Origin: Alitta virens
Taxonomy: Eukaryota > Annelida > Polychaeta > Phyllodocida > Nereididae
DNA: 64,000 nt
Assembly: GCA_932294295.1 (NCBI GenBank)
Contig: OW028574.1
Span: 32,620,145 to 32,684,144 of the forward strand
Reading direction: 5' to 3'
Program-made: the position numbers and the translations under genes
Shown here: positions 1 to 13,087 of the stretch, piece after piece
Position numbering within the stretch: position 1 is the stretch's first letter
Layout: each line of letters begins with the position of its first letter
Notes under the pieces: model-generated
Told to the model about the DNA's origin: nothing
The model's input: only the letters and a program-made list of their open reading frames with translations
Database searches by the model: none

Positions 1-500
1 AAATATGTGTCAGCTGCAGGGACCTGCATTCTTATTAGACTGTGTGTGTGTTTCCATCAGTGTAGGTGGTTGTGTACATCAAACATAAAGGATATCATAT
101 TAGAAATTTTGAGATTTAATGCAAGTTTAAGAGTTCATGTACTGGAAGGTAAGTTTATTTGTCATTTATGATATTTGCATGTCAAAGACAAAGCTAAATG
201 GTTTGCAATTCATATACATACTGATAAATGAAAGAAGGAAGTTTTCTGTTACAGTATAGCTCAGTGTATCCAAGATTTAAGAAATAAAAACCAACTGTTT
301 GGTTCTGTGCATATAATGACAAGAATCAAGAACTACAGAGCTCTCTAGTTCCTGATTGATATTTTTGAGAGGTGTGCAGTATTTACACCATTCTCTTGAA
401 AAATTTATATTAAAATAATTCAGGTAGCATATATAATATAATTGATCAGAAGTTTAGCCTAGGGCTGATTAAAGACCAAAGGGAATATTGTGGAACCTAA

Positions 501-640
501 TAATTAAGTTCATATTTTAATTTTTGTTCCCTGTGCACTATGCAAGATTCTAAAACTGAGCCTAAATCATGATATTAAGATCACTACTTCAGTGGTTCCA
601 AGGGGTGGAGTCTTCTCTGTATATGATATGATATGATATG
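501..640 (+). repeat. ~140-bp direct repeat, copy 1 (second copy at 2193-2330)
   Basis: The stretch beginning AATTAAGTTCATATTTTAAT and ending at the microsatellite recurs at 2193-2330 with scattered changes, again followed by a short pentanucleotide tract (ATATC there). The two copies bracket the 332-bp satellite. Both are mirrored in the right arm near 12450-12590 and 10750-10890. Confidence 0.85.
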
Positions 641-692
641 ATATGATATGATATGATATGATATGATATGATATGATATGATATGATATGAT
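621..692 (+). repeat. Pentanucleotide microsatellite (ATATG)14
   Basis: About 14 uninterrupted copies of ATATG. The mirror tract in the right arm has 15 copies, which accounts for a 5-bp offset between the arms. Open frames that cross it are repeat artefacts. Confidence 0.95.
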
Positions 693-1059
693 TACTAAGG
701 GTGAGCATAACAGGGATTCCACTGTAGCTAAATGTTGGTCCCATTCTCTGAGCTTCAGCACTGACCTGCATTCATTCATTCATTCAGCATTTGTTCAGAC
801 TGCTTTGAAGAAACATACATGTATGTTTCTTTCAAGCAGTGTCCATCAGTGCAGACATTTGTATCAAACATATATACATATATATAGGATTTACTGGAAT
901 GTACAATACCCCCACAATGAACTTTTTACTGAATATTGCCAAAAATATTATCTTTAAAATGATTTAGGTTCCAGGTTGGTGCATGTTGTCATACATTGAC
1001 AATTTGACATTGAATTTAATGAAAATTGTGTTTTTTTTCAGAATTTTGTATCCCATTTT

Positions 1060-1985
1060 CTTTGAAACTGCATTTGTAAACCATATTTCATTCAAATATT
1101 GTTCTTGGTATAGCCATTCAAAAATGGTGTTTCTCAAAAACGACCAAAATGAAAAAGCTATTTCAAGCAGACAGAATATTATGGAAATTCAACCTGTACC
1201 TCTCAAAGTTTGTCTGGCAAAAGTAATGAGGCCAAATCTAAAGCATATCCATTTTAGAGGTCTTAACTTGAATAGTTTTTAAGATATAATAATTTAAAAA
1301 CTGCATTTCATATGACATTACCAAAATATTTTCTTTGAAACTGCATTTGTAAACCATATTTCATTCACGGTACTAATAAAACCCATATAGAAGAACTCAT
1401 TTTTAAAATTTCAGCCTTCTACATGAAATATTGTTCTTGGTATAGCCATTCAAAAATGGTGTTTCTCAAAAACGACCAAAATGAAAAAGCTATTTCAAGC
1501 AGACAGAATATTATGGAACTTCAACCTGTACCTCTCAAAGTTTGTCTGGCAAAAGTAATGAGGCCAAATCTAAAGCATATCCATTTTAGAGGTCTTAACT
1601 TGAATAGTTTTTAAGATATAATAATTTAAAAACTGCATTTCATATGACATTACCAAAATATTTTCTTTGAAACTGCATTTGTAAACCATATATCATTCAT
1701 GGTACTAATAAAACCCATATAGAAGAACTCATTTTTAAAATTTCAGCCTTCTACATGAAATATTGTTCTTGGTATAGCCATTCAAAAATGGTGTTTCTCA
1801 AAAACCACCAAAATGAAAAAGCTATTTCAAGCAGACAGAATATTATGGAAATTCAACCTGTACCTCTCAAAGTTTGTCTGGCAAAAGTAATGAGGCCAAA
1901 TCTAAAGCATATCCATTTTAGAGGTCTTAACTTGAATAGTTGTTAAGATATAATAATTTAAAAACTGCATTTCATATGACATTGC
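1060..1985 (+). repeat. 332-bp tandem satellite, nearly three units (left arm)
   Basis: Related blocks recur with a 332-bp period: the same 63-codon open segment appears at about 1094, 1423 and 1755. The first unit lacks part of the linker between blocks. Units differ by a few substitutions, for example GAAATT versus GAACTT. The shared open frame ends at TAA/TAAG in each unit and has no start or splice context that suggests a gene, so I read it as a satellite that happens to be open. Confidence 0.85.
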
Positions 1986-2192
1986 CAAAATGAGTGCAAA
2001 AAAATGGCTAAATCTTAAACTCTTCTATGATTTTTCTAGTCAAAACGAGAAAATATATTGATCTTAAATTTTGCACACCTCCTATAAACTAATGTAGCTT
2101 TGCCTCAGAATTTTTTAAGGCAAATCTGAGATGGTGAGGTGGAAAGATTTTCAGAAATATTTTTGAATTGACACGGAATGACTCAAATTTAA

Positions 2193-2330
2193 TTAAGTTC
2201 ATATTTTAATTTGTGTTCCCTGTGCACTATGCAAGATTCTAAAACTGAGTCTAAAACATTATATTAGGATCACTACTTCAGTAGTTCCAAGGGGTGGATC
2301 CCCTATGTATATCATATCATATCATATCAT
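2193..2330 (+). repeat. ~140-bp direct repeat, copy 2
   Basis: Diverged second copy of 501-640. It ends in four ATATC units, the opposite strand of the longer tract in copy 1. This may mark the edges of one composite element of about 1.8 kb. Confidence 0.8.
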
Positions 2331-5300
2331 TATAAATAATATAGTGTCTTTCCTATGGTAAAGATAGTAGGTGAATTATTTATAATTATTACACAGTTTA
2401 ATACCCTCATTCTAACATTATCATGAATTAAGCTATACAATTAAAATATCCAAAACATCCAAGATTATCTTAAACCAGTAAAGTTCCAGTACATATGTAA
2501 CTAACCATTAAATAATGAACTTTGACAGATCCATTACAAATGTCATGACCTTTGACATGTCTATAATTGATTCCAGGTTAGATCTTGAAAGGGGTAAAAC
2601 CAAATACCTTGTTTCTAAAACAGGTATGAAATAATGTGGATAAAATTTGCATTAATCATATTTAAGTGCTTAAGGTCCTTGGTCATATTGAAACTCAAAA
2701 TCCAATAAGATATCAGGAATTCAAAGATTTGTAAACCAACAACAACTGTATACAAACAAATATTTTTCACTGCATTCAACTATGAGAAAGTATGAAAGGC
2801 AGAGTGGTAATTATCAGTCTATTAATACCAAACCTTTGAGTTACCACATGTATGTCTCAAGGACGTGATCCCTGTTATCACACAATACACTTTCATATCA
2901 TATAAAGACAATTTCATATTTTTTTGTTTAACACGAACAAGAATACATCATGATAAAATACTTAACAATTTTAGAACTTTGCAACAAACTTAAAACAATT
3001 TTAGAACTTTGAAACACACTTAAAACATTTAACAACTACAAAAATTGTCATAGTTTACAACACTGAACATATGTCAAACTTCACAAATACATTAAAACTT
3101 GAACCAAAAATTATAACTGCACACTTCTTGAGACACCCATCAATCAACTCTCAATAGGGGCAAGAACTTGCCTTAGAGGGCTACACTTTCCATATCTATC
3201 TATCTATCTTTGTTTCTCATTTAAATCACAAAACTAAACACAAATCATATTTACAAATTATTTACAATTTTTTACCAAAATTACAATCTGTTATGTTACT
3301 TACACTAGAAAAATAAGAGATTTGTTGACTTATTCAAGATATTTGACCAATAAAACCCAAAAAACTAAGACTAAGATCTGAAATCTCCCTTTAACTAACC
3401 ATAGATAACCAATTATTTGACTGATCTTAAACTGCACTGTCCTTGTAATTTCAGTCTTATTAATTGGTTCTTCCAAATATATCTTAAATGATTACCCCAT
3501 TATCAGAAACTAAAATATACAAACATCCATAAACATAAATATAAGTACTTATTTCCCAAAATGAAACTTCAACACAAAACTAGGAAATAGCCATAGTTAA
3601 AATATTCGTATAACTCCTTTTTAAATTGTCATAGCTAACCTAATTTTACTGATAATTATTTCACACTAACCCTAATTATGTAACTTCCATCTATCTACGG
3701 TCATCTTGTAATGTTAACCATCATGTTTTTCTAGGTTAATCCCTAATTATTGGTCTGAAAATGTTCAAATCTGTTCATACAGTGACAAGTATCCCTATTG
3801 CATGCAGATGTTTTTCAGGAACAACATGATCAAAGTAATGAATTACCAGACATTTTTTGTTAATGCATCAAATTTGTTTAATGTATTTCAATATAAGAGA
3901 CTTCAGTTTCATGGAAGATAGTCACAATTTAAGTTTGTTACAAACAACCTGATCTGATCTTGTCACATTATTTGTTTTAGCAGAAAGCATATGATCATGT
4001 GACTTGAAAAAAACAAGAATAAAGTATAGTTTAGCTTTTTACTTTCCTATGTTGACTTTTACCATGTCTCCATTCTTATACTAAATTGGTAAAATACTGA
4101 TAGCACCACTGTAAAATCACTCCAAGACATTGACAAAACACAAACTACTAGATAAATTCATATTACAGCTAGAAAATACATGTTTAATTATATAATTAGG
4201 ACGTGCTTAATGGATATTCACAAGCTTATAGTAATAAAACTGCTGCAAGAAATCACACTTATGCAATGGCTCCGACATATGAATATCGTAAATTATACAC
4301 TATTTGGATAATTGATTACAAGAATAAGGGATTATCCTTAATAGGAGTCAGTTTGATTTTAATACTTTGCTAGTTTTGAACTTCTTGATGGAGCAAAATC
4401 TCAAGGACTGTATAGGTAAAGTCCATAAAATCATATATAATGCAATAAGAGTTTTAGTCAGTGACTTCAAAAGAATACAATGACACTTACAAATTACAAA
4501 AGTCATGTGTGAAATAACAATCTATTTGTTTAATTTCCTTCAGAGTTTATGGTAAAATATTGATTTTTACTTTCAGATTCATGATATTATACTTTATGTG
4601 CACTACTGACTGACTATTTGATAAGCACAAGCTACAAAATATTCATGTTATTAATTATATGAGAAAAATAACTGCTTATACAAAGAGTATGTTAAGCAAG
4701 TTGCACACATAGAACATCCCTGTATGCAATATCACACACACTCAATTTCCATGGCATGACGTTATATTTGATATTAGAAACAAGCAAACATTTTGTTTGA
4801 AGCTTATTAGTCCCTATTCTATTCAACATTGATGCTTAGAATCATTACCATTGATTACTTAGCTAGCAAATTGGTTCCACTAAATGATTTTAACTTTATT
4901 TATTGGACCAAGTAGTGACTTAGATGTTGGAATGTGTAGCAAAGTGTTACAACTTAAATATAAGTTTGCATGTTATCTGTGATCTAAACCATAAAATTAT
5001 GATTTTGAAAAAAGTATCATTTAAATTCAGCTTTTATTTCAGCAATGTATGATTATCATGGTTCATACTAACTAATGCATCTTTCTATTAATTATTTATT
5101 GTTTATCAGACCAGAGCTCAGTTTTCTAAGTTAATTGATACCATAATTTCCTACAAAAGTGTGTGGAGACAGCATTTATTGACACTGTTATTACCAATCC
5201 ATAACTTCATTTAGTATCCTTAGGAGTGGTACATGAGTCTTTTCTTATCTTATGCATATCCAATACCTAAACTTGACTTGTACGAAAAGACAGAATCTAT

Positions 5301-6417
5301 AATAGGAATGTATTGTGCCAACTTAAACTCAAGCACTCTGACAGATAATAATAATAATTGTAGAAATCCTCCATAAACAATCAAAAAACTTTTAATCAAA
5401 TTGAATATGATCCAAAACTTTTACCACACAGTCGAAATGTTTAAATTTAACCAGTTCATAATATTTTTTTGCATGTATGTTATTATATTTAACACCACAA
5501 AAAACTAGCAAAAGGTTGTTTGAAACACAGACATTTGCCAAAATATATGACATTGCTCAGTGATGACACACTTATACTTTAACTAATACCAAGGCTACTG
5601 GCTGCCTTAATTGGCTTCTCATCTCAAGAGGAAGCTATGTCATTTGCAATAGCCAATCAGAATGTAGCTGAATACATTAGGAAGTGCCCTGAGCTTGATG
5701 GCAATTATTTTGCTAGTTTACCAGTTAGACTTAAATACAAACAAATTAGCTTAATATCATATAGGCTGGCTTATGGCATTGAATGTCTAACAGTGAAATT
5801 GCATATCAATTTGTTTTGTTTGCATTGAATACACTCAATTCTTAAACAAAGATTACTCAGTTAGGTCACTTAATTGGCTTAAAGTTGACAGCACACTGTG
5901 CTTGGGAGATATTGACCAATCAGGAAGCACCATCATGTGTGTAGATGGTGAAATATGAAAATAAGGTGCCATAAGAGATGAGAATTGAACATTTCCCAGC
6001 GTACAGGCAAGGAATTCCTTGTATATAAGTGGTAAATACCCATTAATAATGGATGTTATCGCTTAGAATAAGAAGGAAAATTATTTTTGTGTATAATATA
6101 GCCTTTTTTGATGTGTAATATGATGTTATTGACTGAAACGGGCTACATCCTTGAAGACAGTTGCACAGGGGGAGTAAAAGTTGTTCTTGAAAAAGTCAGT
6201 AGCTTTGGACTTATAGTATACTAGCTTGCTAAGGGCTGTCATAATGGCAAACGCCTGTGTTTGAAACCTTTCAGACTCCTAATTATTTGATTCAACACCA
6301 ATCCCTAGAAAGTATTATCTAGATAACAAATATGTCATGCAAAAATTATTTGAACTTTATTTAATTGTACTAAGCAGTGTCTCATATAAGGAAATATGTG
6401 TAAAAGTGAACAACTTC

Positions 6418-6497
6418 GATTCAAGTTTACATATTATTTGTGCATAAATTCATGATCGATTCAAGTTTACATATTATTTGTGCATAAATTCATGATC
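6418..6497 (+). repeat. 40-bp tandem duplication beside the palindrome centre (left copy)
   Basis: A 40-bp unit starting GATTCAAGTTTACATATT and ending in CATGATC is present twice head to tail, with no mismatch that I can see. The mirror pair lies at 6584-6662 on the other side of the spacer. The duplication is present in both arms, so it predates or was copied with the palindrome. Confidence 0.9.
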
Positions 6498-6500
6498 ATG

Positions 6501-6580
6501 TGATAAACAATAAATAACAGAAAGATGAATTTACATAAAACTGATATACATTTATTCAAAATCATAATTCTCATGGTAAC
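6501..6580. repeat. Spacer at the centre of the inverted repeat
   Basis: This is the only unpaired stretch between the arms. It is bordered by CATGATCATG on both sides (about 6491-6500 and 6581-6590). The spacer and the start of the right arm resemble 7973-8330 within the right arm: shared blocks include a GATAAACAATAAATAA start and an AAAATCATAATT block. The palindrome junction therefore lies in an older, diverged direct duplication. Confidence 0.85.
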
Positions 6581-6583
6581 CAT

Positions 6584-6662
6584 GATCATGAATTTATGCA
6601 CAAATAATATGTAAACTTGAATCGATCATGAATTTATGCACAAATAATATGTAAACTTGAAT
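6584..6662 (-). repeat. 40-bp tandem duplication beside the palindrome centre (right copy)
   Basis: Mirror image of the doubled 40-bp unit at 6418-6497. Together the four units flank the 80-bp spacer symmetrically. Confidence 0.9.
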
Positions 6663-9600
6663 CGAAGTTGTGCACTTTTACACATATTTCCTTATATGAG
6701 ACACTGCTTAGTACAATTAAATAAAGTTCAAATAATTTTTGCATGACATATTTGTTATCTAGATAATACTTTCTAGGGATTGGTGTTGAATCAAATAATT
6801 AGGAGTCTGAAAGGTTTCAAACACAGGCGTTTGCCATTATGACAGCCCTTAGCAAGCTAGTATACTATAAGTCCAAAGCTACTGACTTTTTCAAGAACAA
6901 CTTTTACTCCCCCTGTGCAACTGTCTTCAAGGATGTAGCCCGTTTCAGTCAATAACATCATATTACACATCAAAAAAGGCTATATTATACACAAAAATAA
7001 TTTTCCTTCTTATTCTAAGCGATAACATCCATTATTAATGGGTATTTACCACTTATATACAAGGAATTCCTTGCCTGTACGCTGGGAAATGTTCAATTCT
7101 CATCTCTTATGGCACCTTATTTTCATATTTCACCATCTACACACATGATGGTGCTTCCTGATTGGTCAATATCTCCCAAGCACAGTGTGCTGTCAACTTT
7201 AAGCCAATTAAGTGACCTAACTGAGTAATCTTTGTTTAAGAATTGAGTGTATTCAATGCAAACAAAACAAATTGATATGCAATTTCACTGTTAGACATTC
7301 AATGCCATAAGCCAGCCTATATGATATTAAGCTAATTTGTTTGTATTTAAGTCTAACTGGTAAACTAGCAAAATAATTGCCATCAAGCTCAGGGCACTTC
7401 CTAATGTATTCAGCTACATTCTGATTGGCTATTGCAAATGACATAGCTTCCTCTTGAGATGAGAAGCCAATTAAGGCAGCCAGTAGCCTTGGTATTAGTT
7501 AAAGTATAAGTGTGTCATCACTGAGCAATGTCATATATTTTGGCAAATGTCTGTGTTTCAAACAACCTTTTGCTAGTTTTTTGTGGTGTTAAATATAATA
7601 ACATACATGCAAAAAAATATTATGAACTGGTTAAATTTAAACATTTCGACTGTGTGGTAAAAGTTTTGGATCATATTCAATTTGATTAAAAGTTTTTTGA
7701 TTGTTTATGGAGGATTTCTACAATTATTATTATTATCTGTCAGAGTGCTTGAGTTTAAGTTGGCACAATACATTCCTATTATAGATTCTGTCTTTTCGTA
7801 CAAGTCAAGTTTAGGTATTGGATATGCATAAGATAAGAAAAGACTCATGTACCACTCCTAAGGATACTAAATGAAGTTATGGATTGGTAATAACAGTGTC
7901 AATAAATGCTGTCTCCACACACTTTTGTAGGAAATTATGGTATCAATTAACTTAGAAAACTGAGCTCTGGTCTGATAAACAATAAATAATTAATAGAAAG
8001 ATGCATTAGTTAGTATGAACCATGATAATCATACATTGCTGAAATAAAAGCTGAATTTAAATGATACTTTTTTCAAAATCATAATTTTATGGTTTAGATC
8101 ACAGATAACATGCAAACTTATATTTAAGTTGTAACACTTTGCTACACATTCCAACATCTAAGTCACTACTTGGTCCAATAAATAAAGTTAAAATCATTTA
8201 GTGGAACCAATTTGCTAGCTAAGTAATCAATGGTAATGATTCTAAGCATCAATGTTGAATAGAATAGGGACTAATAAGCTTCAAACAAAATGTTTGCTTG
8301 TTTCTAATATCAAATATAACGTCATGCCATGGAAATTGAGTGTGTGTGATATTGCATACAGGGATGTTCTATGTGTGCAACTTGCTTAACATACTCTTTG
8401 TATAAGCAGTTATTTTTCTCATATAATTAATAACATGAATATTTTGTAGCTTGTGCTTATCAAATAGTCAGTCAGTAGTGCACATAAAGTATAATATCAT
8501 GAATCTGAAAGTAAAAATCAATATTTTACCATAAACTCTGAAGGAAATTAAACAAATAGATTGTTATTTCACACATGACTTTTGTAATTTGTAAGTGTCA
8601 TTGTATTCTTTTGAAGTCACTGACTAAAACTCTTATTGCATTATATATGATTTTATGGACTTTACCTATACAGTCCTTGAGATTTTGCTCCATCAAGAAG
8701 TTCAAAACTAGCAAAGTATTAAAATCAAACTGACTCCTATTAAGGATAATCCCTTATTCTTGTAATCAATTATCCAAATAGTGTATAATTTACGATATTC
8801 ATATGTCGGAGCCATTGCATAAGTGTGATTTCTTGCAGCAGTTTTATTACTATAAGCTTGTGAATATCCATTAAGCACGTCCTAATTATATAATTAAACA
8901 TGTATTTTCTAGCTGTAATATGAATTTATCTAGTAGTTTGTGTTTTGTCAATGTCTTGGAGTGATTTTACAGTGGTGCTATCAGTATTTTACCAATTTAG
9001 TATAAGAATGGAGACATGGTAAAAGTCAACATAGGAAAGTAAAAAGCTAAACTATACTTTATTCTTGTTTTTTTCAAGTCACATGATCATATGCTTTCTG
9101 CTAAAACAAATAATGTGACAAGATCAGATCAGGTTGTTTGTAACAAACTTAAATTGTGACTATCTTCCATGAAACTGAAGTCTCTTATATTGAAATACAT
9201 TAAACAAATTTGATGCATTAACAAAAAATGTCTGGTAATTCATTACTTTGATCATGTTGTTCCTGAAAAACATCTGCATGCAATAGGGATACTTGTCACT
9301 GTATGAACAGATTTGAACATTTTCAGACCAATAATTAGGGATTAACCTAGAAAAACATGATGGTTAACATTACAAGATGACCGTAGATAGATGGAAGTTA
9401 CATAATTAGGGTTAGTGTGAAATAATTATCAGTAAAATTAGGTTAGCTATGACAATTTAAAAAGGAGTTATACGAATATTTTAACTATGGCTATTTTCTA
9501 GTTTTGTGTTGAAGTTTCATTTTGGGAAATAAGTACTTATATTTATGTTTATGGATGTTTGTATATTTTAGTTTCTGATAATGGGGTAATCATTTAAGAT

Positions 9601-11079
9601 ATATTTGGAAGAACCAATTAATAAGACTGAAATTACAAGGACAGTGCAGTTTAAGATCAGTCAAATAATTGGTTATCTATGGTTAGTTAAAGGGAGATTT
9701 CAGATCTTAGTCTTAGTTTTTTGGGTTTTATTGGTCAAATATCTTGAATAAGTCAACAAATCTCTTATTTTTCTAGTGTAAGTAACATAACAGATTGTAA
9801 TTTTGGTAAAAAATTGTAAATAATTTGTAAATATGATTTGTGTTTAGTTTTGTGATTTAAATGAGAAACAAAGATAGATAGATAGATATGGAAAGTGTAG
9901 CCCTCTAAGGCAAGTTCTTGCCCCTATTGAGAGTTGATTGATGGGTGTCTCAAGAAGTGTGCAGTTATAATTTTTGGTTCAAGTTTTAATGTATTTGTGA
10001 AGTTTGACATATGTTCAGTGTTGTAAACTATGACAATTTTTGTAGTTGTTAAATGTTTTAAGTGTGTTGCAAAGTTCTAAAATTGTTTTAAGTTTGTTGC
10101 AAAGTTCTAAAATTGTTAAGTATTTTATCATGATGTATTCTTGTTCGTGTTAAACAAAAAAATATGAAATTGTCTTTATATGATATGAAAGTGTATTATG
10201 TGATAACAGGGATCATGTCCTTGAGACATACATGTGGTAACTCAAAGGTTTGGTATTAATAGACCCTGATAATTACCACTCTGCCTTTCATACTTTCTCA
10301 TAGTTGAATGCAGTGAAAAATATTTGTTTGTATACAGTTGTTGTTGGTTTACAAATCTTTGAATTCCTGATATCTTATTGGATTTTGAGTTTCAATATGA
10401 CCAAGGACCTTAAGCACTTAAATATGATTAATGCAAATTTTATCCACATTATTTCATACCTGTTTTAGAAACAAGGTATTTGGTTTTACCCCTTTCAAGA
10501 TCTAACCTGGAATCAATTATAGACATGTCAAAGGTCATGACATTTGTAATGGATCTGTCAAAGTTCATTATTTAATGGTTAGTTACATATGTACTGGAAC
10601 TTTACTGGTTTAAGATAATCTTGGATGTTTTGGATATTTTAATTGTATAGCTTAATTCATGATAATGTTAGAATGAGGGTATTAAACTGTGTAATAATTA
10701 TAAATAATTCACCTACTATCTTTACCATAGGAAAGACACTATATTATTTATAATGATATGATATGATATGATATACATAGGGGATCCACCCCTTGGAACT
10801 ACTGAAGTAGTGATCCTAATATAATGTTTTAGACTCAGTTTTAGAATCTTGCATAGTGCACAGGGAACACAAATTAAAATATGAACTTAATTAAATTTGA
10901 GTCATTCCGTGTCAATTCAAAAATATTTCTGAAAATCTTTCCACCTCACCATCTCAGATTTGCCTTAAAAAATTCTGAGGCAAAGCTACATTAGTTTATA
11001 GGAGGTGTGCAAAATTTAAGATCAATATATTTTCTCGTTTTGACTAGAAAAATCATAGAAGAGTTTAAGATTTAGCCAT

Positions 11080-12020
11080 TTTTTTGCACTCATTTTGGCA
11101 ATGTCATATGAAATGCAGTTTTTAAATTATTATATCTTAACAACTATTCAAGTTAAGACCTCTAAAATGGATATGCTTTAGATTTGGCCTCATTACTTTT
11201 GCCAGACAAACTTTGAGAGGTACAGGTTGAATTTCCATAATATTCTGTCTGCTTGAAATAGCTTTTTCATTTTGGTGATTTTTGAGAAACACCATTTTTG
11301 AATGGCTATACCAAGAACAATATTTCATGTAGAAGGCTGAAATTTTAAAAATGAGTTCTTCTATATGGGTTTTATTAGTACCATGAATGAAATATGGTTT
11401 ACAAATGCAGTTTCAAAGAAAATATTTTGGTAATGTCATATGAAATGCAGTTTTTAAATTATTATATCTTAAAAACTATTCAAGTTAAGACCTCTAAAAT
11501 GGATATGCTTTAGATTTGGCCTCATTACTTTTGCCAGACAAACTTTGAGAGGTACAGGTTGAAGTTCCATAATATTCTGTCTGCTTGAAATAGCTTTTTC
11601 ATTTTGGTCGTTTTTGAGAAACACCATTTTTGAATGGCTATACCAAGAACAATATTTCATGTAGAAGGCTGAAATTTTAAAAATGAGTTCTTCTATATGG
11701 GTTTTATTAGTACCGTGAATGAAATATGGTTTACAAATGCAGTTTCAAAGAAAATATTTTGGTAATGTCATATGAAATGCAGTTTTTAAATTATTATATC
11801 TTAAAAACTATTCAAGTTAAGACCTCTAAAATGGATATGCTTTAGATTTGGCCTCATTACTTTTGCCAGACAAACTTTGAGAGGTACAGGTTGAATTTCC
11901 ATAATATTCTGTCTGCTTGAAATAGCTTTTTCATTTTGGTCGTTTTTGAGAAACACCATTTTTGAATGGCTATACCAAGAACAATATTTGAATGAAATAT
12001 GGTTTACAAATGCAGTTTCA
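11080..12020 (-). repeat. 332-bp tandem satellite, nearly three units (right arm)
   Basis: Mirror copy of the array at 1060-1985. Unit order and most unit-specific substitutions are preserved, so the array existed before the arms were copied. One difference lies in the innermost unit: the left arm has an ACCACC block where the right arm, read in the same direction, has ATCACC. Confidence 0.85.
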
Positions 12021-12390
12021 AAGAAAATGGGATACAAAATTCTGAAAAAAAACACAATTTTCATTAAATTCAATGTCAAATTGTCAATGTATGACAACAT
12101 GCACCAACCTGGAACCTAAATCATTTTAAAGATAATATTTTTGGCAATATTCAGTAAAAAGTTCATTGTGGGGGTATTGTACATTCCAGTAAATCCTATA
12201 TATATGTATATATGTTTGATACAAATGTCTGCACTGATGGACACTGCTTGAAAGAAACATACATGTATGTTTCTTCAAAGCAGTCTGAACAAATGCTGAA
12301 TGAATGAATGAATGCAGGTCAGTGCTGAAGCTCAGAGAATGGGACCAACATTTAGCTACAGTGGAATCCCTGTTATGCTCACCCTTAGTA

Positions 12391-12468
12391 ATCATATCAT
12401 ATCATATCATATCATATCATATCATATCATATCATATCATATCATATCATATCATATCATATCATATA
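12391..12468 (-). repeat. Pentanucleotide microsatellite (ATCAT)15
   Basis: Mirror of the tract at 621-692, one repeat unit longer. The length difference shows that the arms are not byte-identical copies. Confidence 0.95.
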
Positions 12469-13087
12469 CAGAGAAGACTCCACCCCTTGGAACCACTGAA
12501 GTAGTGATCTTAATATCATGATTTAGGCTCAGTTTTAGAATCTTGCATAGTGCACAGGGAACAAAAATTAAAATATGAACTTAATTATTAGGTTCCACAA
12601 TATTCCCTTTGGTCTTTAATCAGCCCTAGGCTAAACTTCTGATCAATTATATTATATATGCTACCTGAATTATTTTAATATAAATTTTTCAAGAGAATGG
12701 TGTAAATACTGCACACCTCTCAAAAATATCAATCAGGAACTAGAGAGCTCTGTAGTTCTTGATTCTTGTCATTATATGCACAGAACCAAACAGTTGGTTT
12801 TTATTTCTTAAATCTTGGATATACTGAGCTATACTGTAACAGAAAACTTCCTTCTTTCATGTATCAGTATGTATATGAATTGCAAACCATTCAGCTTTGT
12901 CTTTGACATGCAAATATCATAAATGACAAATAAACTTACCTTCCAGTACATGAACTCTTAAACTTGCATTAAATCTCAAAATTCCTAATATGATATCCTT
13001 TATGTTTGATGTACACAACCACCTACACTGATGGAAACACACACACAGTCTAATAAGAATGCAGGTCACTGCAGCTTACACATATTT

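Larger units (their letters stand above)
1..6500 (+). repeat. Left arm of a ~13.1-kb inverted repeat
   Basis: This arm reads as the reverse complement of 6581-13087. Paired coordinates add up to 13088 outside the microsatellite, 13083 between it and about position 2000, and 13081 near the centre. The shifts therefore come from only a few indels, one being a single 5-bp microsatellite unit. Substitutions are visible but rare inside; I noted about six within the first 300 bases and only scattered ones further in. The longest open frame is 99 codons and lies in a tandem satellite, so I see no gene. The homology reaches position 1, so the arm probably continues beyond the window. An assembly artefact is possible, but the scattered substitutions argue against a simple one. 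Confidence 0.95.
6581..13087 (-). repeat. Right arm of the ~13.1-kb inverted repeat
   Basis: This arm mirrors 1-6500, including the microsatellite (12391-12468), the 332-bp tandem units (about 11080-12010) and the duplicated block. It ends where the window runs out of left-arm sequence, not at a visible boundary. The sequence just outside (13088-13130) resembles 12340-12400 inside the arm, so a repeat straddles this edge. I see no gene in it. Confidence 0.95.

Noticed and set aside
567..779. Frames with repeated Ile-Ser-Tyr-His-Ile pattern
   Set aside because: This is simply translation of the pentanucleotide microsatellite.
983..1946. Three similar 63- to 99-codon frames as a small gene family
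   Set aside because: They are periodic copies of a 332-bp satellite and are mirrored in the right arm. There is no start, splice or domain evidence.
5637..7444. Mirror pair of 63-codon frames as duplicated genes
   Set aside because: They are the same arm sequence read twice. Length and composition fit chance in AT-rich DNA.
1..13087. CRISPR array or other prokaryotic repeat system
   Set aside because: Repeat units are tandem satellites or inverted arms without unique spacers, and the context is an intron-bearing animal genome.
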